From: Flavobacteriaceae bacterium
Lineage (GTDB): Bacteria; Bacteroidota; Bacteroidia; Flavobacteriales; Flavobacteriaceae
Reading direction: 5' to 3'
Length of the DNA stretch: 10,289 bases
Assembly: GCA_030625995.1 (NCBI GenBank)
Contig: DAOUPU010000074.1
Location: 1-10,289 of the forward strand
Shown here: positions 6,947 to 10,289 of the stretch, in pieces
Layout of the letters: the number at the start of each line of letters is the position of its first letter
Numbering within the stretch: position 1 is the stretch's first letter
The notes under the pieces: generated by a model
What the model saw: only the letters and a program-made list of their open reading frames with translations
Told to the model about the DNA's origin: nothing
Database searches by the model: none
Translations under genes and position numbers: made by a program

Positions 6947-7309
6947 ATGGAATTGTATGGCCCGCTCACGATATTACCGGCAATTGCACTTTTAATACTG
7001 TCAACCACCACTTTTATAATTGCTCTGAACAATGAAATCATTGAATTAGTAAATGATGAAGAAAAATATGCTAAGATAATTCAGCTAAAAATGATACAAC
7101 TCAAGAGACTGGGAATAGCAAATGCATTTTTATACGCATGTGCACTTCTTTTTATGGTTGCCGGTCTTTCTATGGCTTTTACGAATAATAGTAATTTATT
7201 CTTATATCTGATGCTTGGAGGAGTATTTACTGCTGTTGTAGCATTATCTTTTTTGTTTGTACATTCGCTGGGATCCATTTTAATCAGACAAAAACATTTA
7301 AAAATATGA
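6947..7309 (+). CDS. Small three-helix membrane protein, DUF2721-like
   Basis: The 120-aa product has membrane helices at about 5-27, 57-77 and 84-108. A charged helical segment (about 28-56, with NEIIELVNDEEKY and KMIQLKRLG) sits between TM1 and TM2. The arrangement, with a proline-containing first helix (ILPAIALLIL) and an Arg/Lys-bearing loop, resembles the uncharacterised DUF2721 family; this is by recollection. No cofactor ligands are obvious, so it is not evidently a cytochrome. It lies 49 bp after the 263-aa gene, and its TGA overlaps the ATG of the Rieske-TPP gene in an ATGA. That strongly suggests coupled translation and, by inference, a physical or regulatory link to that enzyme, perhaps as membrane anchor. 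Confidence 0.75.
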   Translation: MELYGPLTILPAIALLILSTTTFIIALNNEIIELVNDEEKYAKIIQLKMIQLKRLGIANAFLYACALLFMVAGLSMAFTNNSNLFLYLMLGGVFTAVVALSFLFVHSLGSILIRQKHLKI

Positions 7310-9252
7310 GCAAAAACATCATCTGGCACAAAGTGCTGAAGAATAAAAATGAGTTGGTTGAGAATCGTGTAATGACTGTTGAAGCCGGTCATACAGAAGT
7401 TTGCCTCACCCACTTTAAAGGAACTTATAATGCCCTTACGAATAAATGTCCACATCAAGGTGGTCCTTTGGGAGAAGGCTCTATTGAGAATGGTCTTTTG
7501 AGGTGCCCTTGGCATGGATGGGATTTTAATCCTTGCGGAGGTGATTCAGAAGGATTCGAGGATGGTTTAAAGAGTTATGAAGTGAAAATTGAAGGAGATG
7601 CTATTTTCGTTGGTGTTGAAGAGGAACCACCACACGAAACAACTGTTACCGATATTATGGCTGAAACAATGGCTAATTGGGGGGTTGATCGCGTATTTGG
7701 AATTGTTGGTCATTCTAATCTCGGTTTGGCCGACGCATTTCGCCGACTCGAGGTGAAAGGAAAATTGAAGTTCATTGGTGTTCGACACGAAGGTGCTGCT
7801 TCTTTTGCTGCATCAGCATACGGGAAACTAACAGGTAAACCAGCCGCCTGCTTTGGAATTGCAGGACCCGGAAGTACCAATATGTATACAGGTTTGTGGG
7901 ATGCGAAAGTAGATAGAGCGCCAGTTTTGGCCTTAACCGGTCAGGTGGCAACACAAGTTGTAGGTACAGGAAATTTTCAGGAGGTTGATCTGGTACGGGC
8001 ATTTCAGACTGTGGCAGAATTCAATCAACGTGTAGAACAACAAAGCAGGCATGCGGAACTGATGACTTTGGCAATTAAACATGCCATTTTACAACGTGAC
8101 GTTTCTCATCTTACTTTTCCGGATCAGGTACAGGTATTGCCTGCAAATGGCGCAAAAGCGCAAACCCCTGAAGGAAGGATAACAACTTTGGAAATTGCCC
8201 CACCACAAGAAAGTTTGAAGAAAGCCATAGATCTATTAAAAAATGCAAAACGGCCTGCAATAATTGTGGGATATGGAGCGAGATTACACATGGAGCCTAT
8301 TCAAAAATTTGCAGAACAGTTGCATTGCCCGGTAATGACAACATTCAAGGGCAAGGGACAAGTTTCTGACAGCCACAGGCTAGGATGCGGTGTGCTCGGA
8401 AGAAGTGGAACTCCAATTGCTTCTTATTTTATGAATGAAGCGGATCTCTTGTTGGTTATTGGAGCTTCATTTTCTAATCATACAGGAATCACTCCAAAAA
8501 AACCTACAATTCAAATTGATTTTGACCCTTTAGCTTTAAGTAAGTTCAACAAAATTGATGTGGCAGTTTATGGAGAAATTTCTCGTACTGTTGGTCTGTT
8601 GTCTAAACAAATCGATTCAATAAAACATAATAAAATCAATCAGGAAAAAGAAATTGCCAATAGATGGAAAATTTGGAAGACCGAAAAACAAAAACGATTA
8701 TTAGAAAACAGAGATGAGGGGGTTAGTTCTATTGCTGTTTTTGATATGCTTACTAAAACGGCTCCGAATAATGCAGTAATGTGCGTGGATGTTGGTAATA
8801 ATGCCTATTCCTTCGGTCGATATTTTGAAAGTGAGAATCACACTTTTTTAATGTCAGGTTATCTGGGTTCTATAGGTTTTGCTTTTCCGGCCGCTATGGG
8901 TGCCTGGGCAGCGGTAGGGGAAGAAAGACCTATTATTGTCGTTGCAGGGGACGGTGGTTTTTGTCAGTATCTGGCAGAACTGACCACCGCGGTGAAATAT
9001 AATATGCCAATCAAAACCATTATCTTGAATAACAATGAATTAGGTAAAATTTCAAAGGAACAACGAGCAGGAGGATGGGATAAATGGGCTACAGATTTGG
9101 TGAACCCCAATTTTGCCGAGTACGCTGAAAATTGTGGTGCTTTGGGAATAAGAGTTACAGATAAAAATGAATTGGAGAAAGCCATGATTGATCTGTTCAA
9201 CCACCAGGGCCCCGGACTTTTAGAAGTCTTTACAGATGTAAAGTTGATATAA
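7306..9252 (+). CDS. Rieske [2Fe-2S] domain fused to thiamine-pyrophosphate enzyme (ALS/pyruvate oxidase superfamily)
   Basis: This is a 648-aa protein. Residues about 5-105 are a dioxygenase-type Rieske domain with C48-P-H50 and C67-P-W-H70 followed by GWDF. Residues about 110-645 form a full three-domain TPP enzyme. The N-terminal PYR domain has the cofactor-activating glutamate E162 in VRHEGAAS and the AGPGSTN turn (186-192). The central domain (about 300-435) includes RPAIIVGYGA and IQIDFDP. The C-terminal PP domain has GDG at 548-550, then 24 residues, then NNN at 575-577, where Asp549 and an Asn bind Mg-TPP. Relatives decarboxylate 2-oxo acids (acetolactate synthase, pyruvate oxidase, sulfoacetaldehyde acetyltransferase, glyoxylate carboligase). 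The standard length is about 540-600 aa; the extra ~105 residues are the Rieske module. It sits last in the coupled cluster. A route from the hydroxyalkyl-TPP intermediate to the Rieske cluster is plausible but unproven; the substrate is unknown. Confidence 0.9.
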   Translation: MSKNIIWHKVLKNKNELVENRVMTVEAGHTEVCLTHFKGTYNALTNKCPHQGGPLGEGSIENGLLRCPWHGWDFNPCGGDSEGFEDGLKSYEVKIEGDAIFVGVEEEPPHETTVTDIMAETMANWGVDRVFGIVGHSNLGLADAFRRLEVKGKLKFIGVRHEGAASFAASAYGKLTGKPAACFGIAGPGSTNMYTGLWDAKVDRAPVLALTGQVATQVVGTGNFQEVDLVRAFQTVAEFNQRVEQQSRHAELMTLAIKHAILQRDVSHLTFPDQVQVLPANGAKAQTPEGRITTLEIAPPQESLKKAIDLLKNAKRPAIIVGYGARLHMEPIQKFAEQLHCPVMTTFKGKGQVSDSHRLGCGVLGRSGTPIASYFMNEADLLLVIGASFSNHTGITPKKPTIQIDFDPLALSKFNKIDVAVYGEISRTVGLLSKQIDSIKHNKINQEKEIANRWKIWKTEKQKRLLENRDEGVSSIAVFDMLTKTAPNNAVMCVDVGNNAYSFGRYFESENHTFLMSGYLGSIGFAFPAAMGAWAAVGEERPIIVVAGDGGFCQYLAELTTAVKYNMPIKTIILNNNELGKISKEQRAGGWDKWATDLVNPNFAEYAENCGALGIRVTDKNELEKAMIDLFNHQGPGLLEVFTDVKLI

Positions 9253-9295
9253 AATCCTTATTCATAATTTAATAAGTTAAAATGCAATTTAAAAG

Positions 9296-9679
9296 ATGAT
9301 TAAAAAACTTTTATTATTTATATGCCTTGTAATTTTAACCTATCAAATAGCATGTACTCCTGATAATGATAAAGAGTTGGCTATTAGAGTAGAAAATACA
9401 AGTATTTATAACTATGTCGATGTAGCTGTGGAAGCGGGTGGTGAGACACATCATTTTGGAAATATTTCTTCTAAGAGAAGCTCTGAGTATCAAATTTTTA
9501 ATTTTGCATATCGATACGCCTTTATAGAATTACAAATAGAAGAAAAAATCTATACATTACAACCCATTGATTATGTTGGAGAAAGAAAACTTGATCCTGG
9601 TGACTATACTTACGAAGTAAATGTGCACGACTTGGAGGAGCAATATGGAAGCTTATCAATAAGCTTAAAGAAGGACTAA
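9296..9679 (+). CDS. Small predicted lipoprotein, function unknown
   Basis: The 127-aa product starts with a type-II-like signal: Lys3-Lys4, a hydrophobic stretch LLLFICLVILTY (5-16), and QIAC with Cys20 as the likely lipidation site. The -3 position is Gln instead of the usual Leu, so the lipobox is imperfect. The residues just after Cys20 (TPDNDKE) are acidic, reminiscent of the surface-export signals of Bacteroidota lipoproteins, though not an exact match. The rest (about 27-125) looks like a small beta-rich domain with many Tyr, Ile and Glu residues and no recognised motif. It starts 43 bp after the Rieske-TPP gene on the same strand, so it may be the last gene of the transcript, but coupling is looser than within the cluster. 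Confidence 0.7.
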   Translation: MIKKLLLFICLVILTYQIACTPDNDKELAIRVENTSIYNYVDVAVEAGGETHHFGNISSKRSSEYQIFNFAYRYAFIELQIEEKIYTLQPIDYVGERKLDPGDYTYEVNVHDLEEQYGSLSISLKKD

Positions 9680-9730
9680 TTAGGTAATGAAAAAGTTTAG
9701 TTGATTAATACCATAGCCTATATAATACAA

Positions 9731-9759
9731 AAAAGACCTGAAGAAATATCAGGTCTTTT
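9731..9759. terminator. Bidirectional intrinsic terminator
   Basis: AAAAGACCTGA (9731-9741) and TCAGGTCTTTT (9749-9759) form a perfect 11-bp stem with a 7-nt loop. Six consecutive A residues at 9729-9734 become a U-run for minus-strand transcripts, and TTTT at 9756-9759 serves the plus strand. It sits between the convergent lipoprotein gene (ends 9679) and sucC (ends 9779) and should stop both, most strongly sucC. Confidence 0.85.
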
Positions 9760-9778
9760 AAATTTGATTTTACTGATT

Positions 9779-10288
9779 TTATTTAGAAAGAACTTCCTGC
9801 ACTTTTTCCGCCGCTTCTTTAAATTCTACAACCGAGATCACATCCAGTCCGCTCTCATCCAGTAATACTTTGGCTTCTTTGGCATTGGTTCCTTGTAGTC
9901 GTACAATAATAGGGATTTTAATCTCTCCACCCATATTTTTGTAAGCATCAACTATACCTTGTGCTACTCTGTCACATCGAACAATTCCACCAAAGATATT
10001 GACCAATATGGCCTTTACATTCTTATCACGAAGAATAATTCTGAAACCAGTTTCTACTCGTTCTGCATCTGCTGTACCACCAACATCTAAAAAATTAGCA
10101 GGTTCTCCGCCAGATTGTTTGATCAAATCCATGGTGCTCATTGCCAGTCCGGCACCATTCACCATGCAACCAACATTTCCGTCAAGGGCAACATAATTCA
10201 AACCAACGGCATTGGCTTCAACTTCTATTGGGTTTTCCTCACGCAGATCACGTAGATCAACATAATCTTTATGACGATATAGGGCATT
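9779..10288 (-). CDS. sucC: Succinyl-CoA synthetase beta subunit, N-terminal part outside window
   Basis: The minus-strand frame enters from the right edge and ends with TAA at 9779-9781, giving the C-terminal 169 residues of a protein usually about 390-400 aa. SucC with SucD makes the ADP/GDP-forming succinyl-CoA ligase of the TCA cycle in the cytosol. The frame begins NALYRHKDYVDLRDLREENP, the end of the ATP-grasp part. It continues with DGNVGCMVNGAGLAMSTMD, the GGEPANFLDVGG glycine loop, and the C-terminal CoA-ligase-type domain with VNIFGGIVRCDRVAQGI and PIIVRLQGTNAKEA. The true start lies beyond base 10289; the internal TTG near 10201 is not a start, because conserved sequence continues upstream of it. 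It is convergent with the lipoprotein gene, with the hairpin terminator between. Confidence 0.95.
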   Translation of the reverse strand, partial: NALYRHKDYVDLRDLREENPIEVEANAVGLNYVALDGNVGCMVNGAGLAMSTMDLIKQSGGEPANFLDVGGTADAERVETGFRIILRDKNVKAILVNIFGGIVRCDRVAQGIVDAYKNMGGEIKIPIIVRLQGTNAKEAKVLLDESGLDVISVVEFKEAAEKVQEVLSK

Positions 10289-10289
10289 A

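Noticed and set aside
7081..7515. 144-codon open frame on the minus strand
   Set aside because: It lies antisense across the DUF2721-like gene and the Rieske part of the TPP gene, and its translation is low-complexity with no recognisable domain; the plus-strand frames have clear motifs.
7306..7650. Possibility that the Rieske part is a separate gene joined to the TPP gene by a sequencing frameshift
   Set aside because: The frame runs uninterrupted from the Rieske domain through a short linker into the TPP domain, and a second, independent Rieske fusion occurs in the same cluster, which argues for true fusions.
9999..10196. Plus-strand open frame opposite sucC
   Set aside because: It is a shadow of the strongly conserved sucC frame.

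Overview
The window looks like chromosomal DNA from a marine-type member of the Flavobacteriia (Bacteroidota). The signs are low G+C with A/T-rich spacers, almost no Shine-Dalgarno sequences ahead of starts, TTG/GTG initiation, -7-like boxes of the TAnnTTTG type, and flavobacterial-looking FtsX, methylmalonyl-CoA epimerase, RbfA, Lol-type permease and SucC sequences. This taxonomic call rests on protein resemblance and style, not on a search.

Layout. The left side (1-2777) is housekeeping. ftsX (minus strand, its C-terminus cut off by the window edge) and mce (minus) stand divergent to rbfA and a LolC/LolE-like ABC permease (plus), which are one nucleotide apart. A 317-bp spacer follows. It holds an A/T-rich hairpin and a short GCG-containing patch with 8-nt periodicity that looks like a dispersed intergenic repeat. 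An MFS transporter (3095-4309) comes next. The right edge (9779-10288, minus) is the C-terminal half of sucC, separated from the accessory genes by a clear bidirectional hairpin terminator.

The unusual part is the plus-strand cluster 4515-9252, possibly extending back to the MFS gene and on to a small lipoprotein gene (9296-9679). It encodes: (1) a Rieske [2Fe-2S] domain fused to the FMN/[3Fe-4S] synthase domain of glutamate synthase, with no glutaminase domain; (2) a 263-aa protein of unknown function whose start overlaps gene 1 by 17 bp; (3) a three-helix membrane protein resembling DUF2721; and (4) a second Rieske domain fused to a complete thiamine-pyrophosphate enzyme of the acetolactate synthase/pyruvate oxidase superfamily, overlapping gene 3 by an ATGA.

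Two unrelated catalytic scaffolds each carrying an N-terminal dioxygenase-type Rieske domain, in one tightly packed operon, suggest a dedicated redox pathway. One possibility is that the TPP enzyme oxidises a 2-oxo acid or related substrate, the FMN/Fe-S enzyme carries out a linked amino or redox transfer, and both exchange electrons through Rieske domains with a common partner. The substrates are not visible from the sequence. The fusions are directly seen; the joint pathway is inference.
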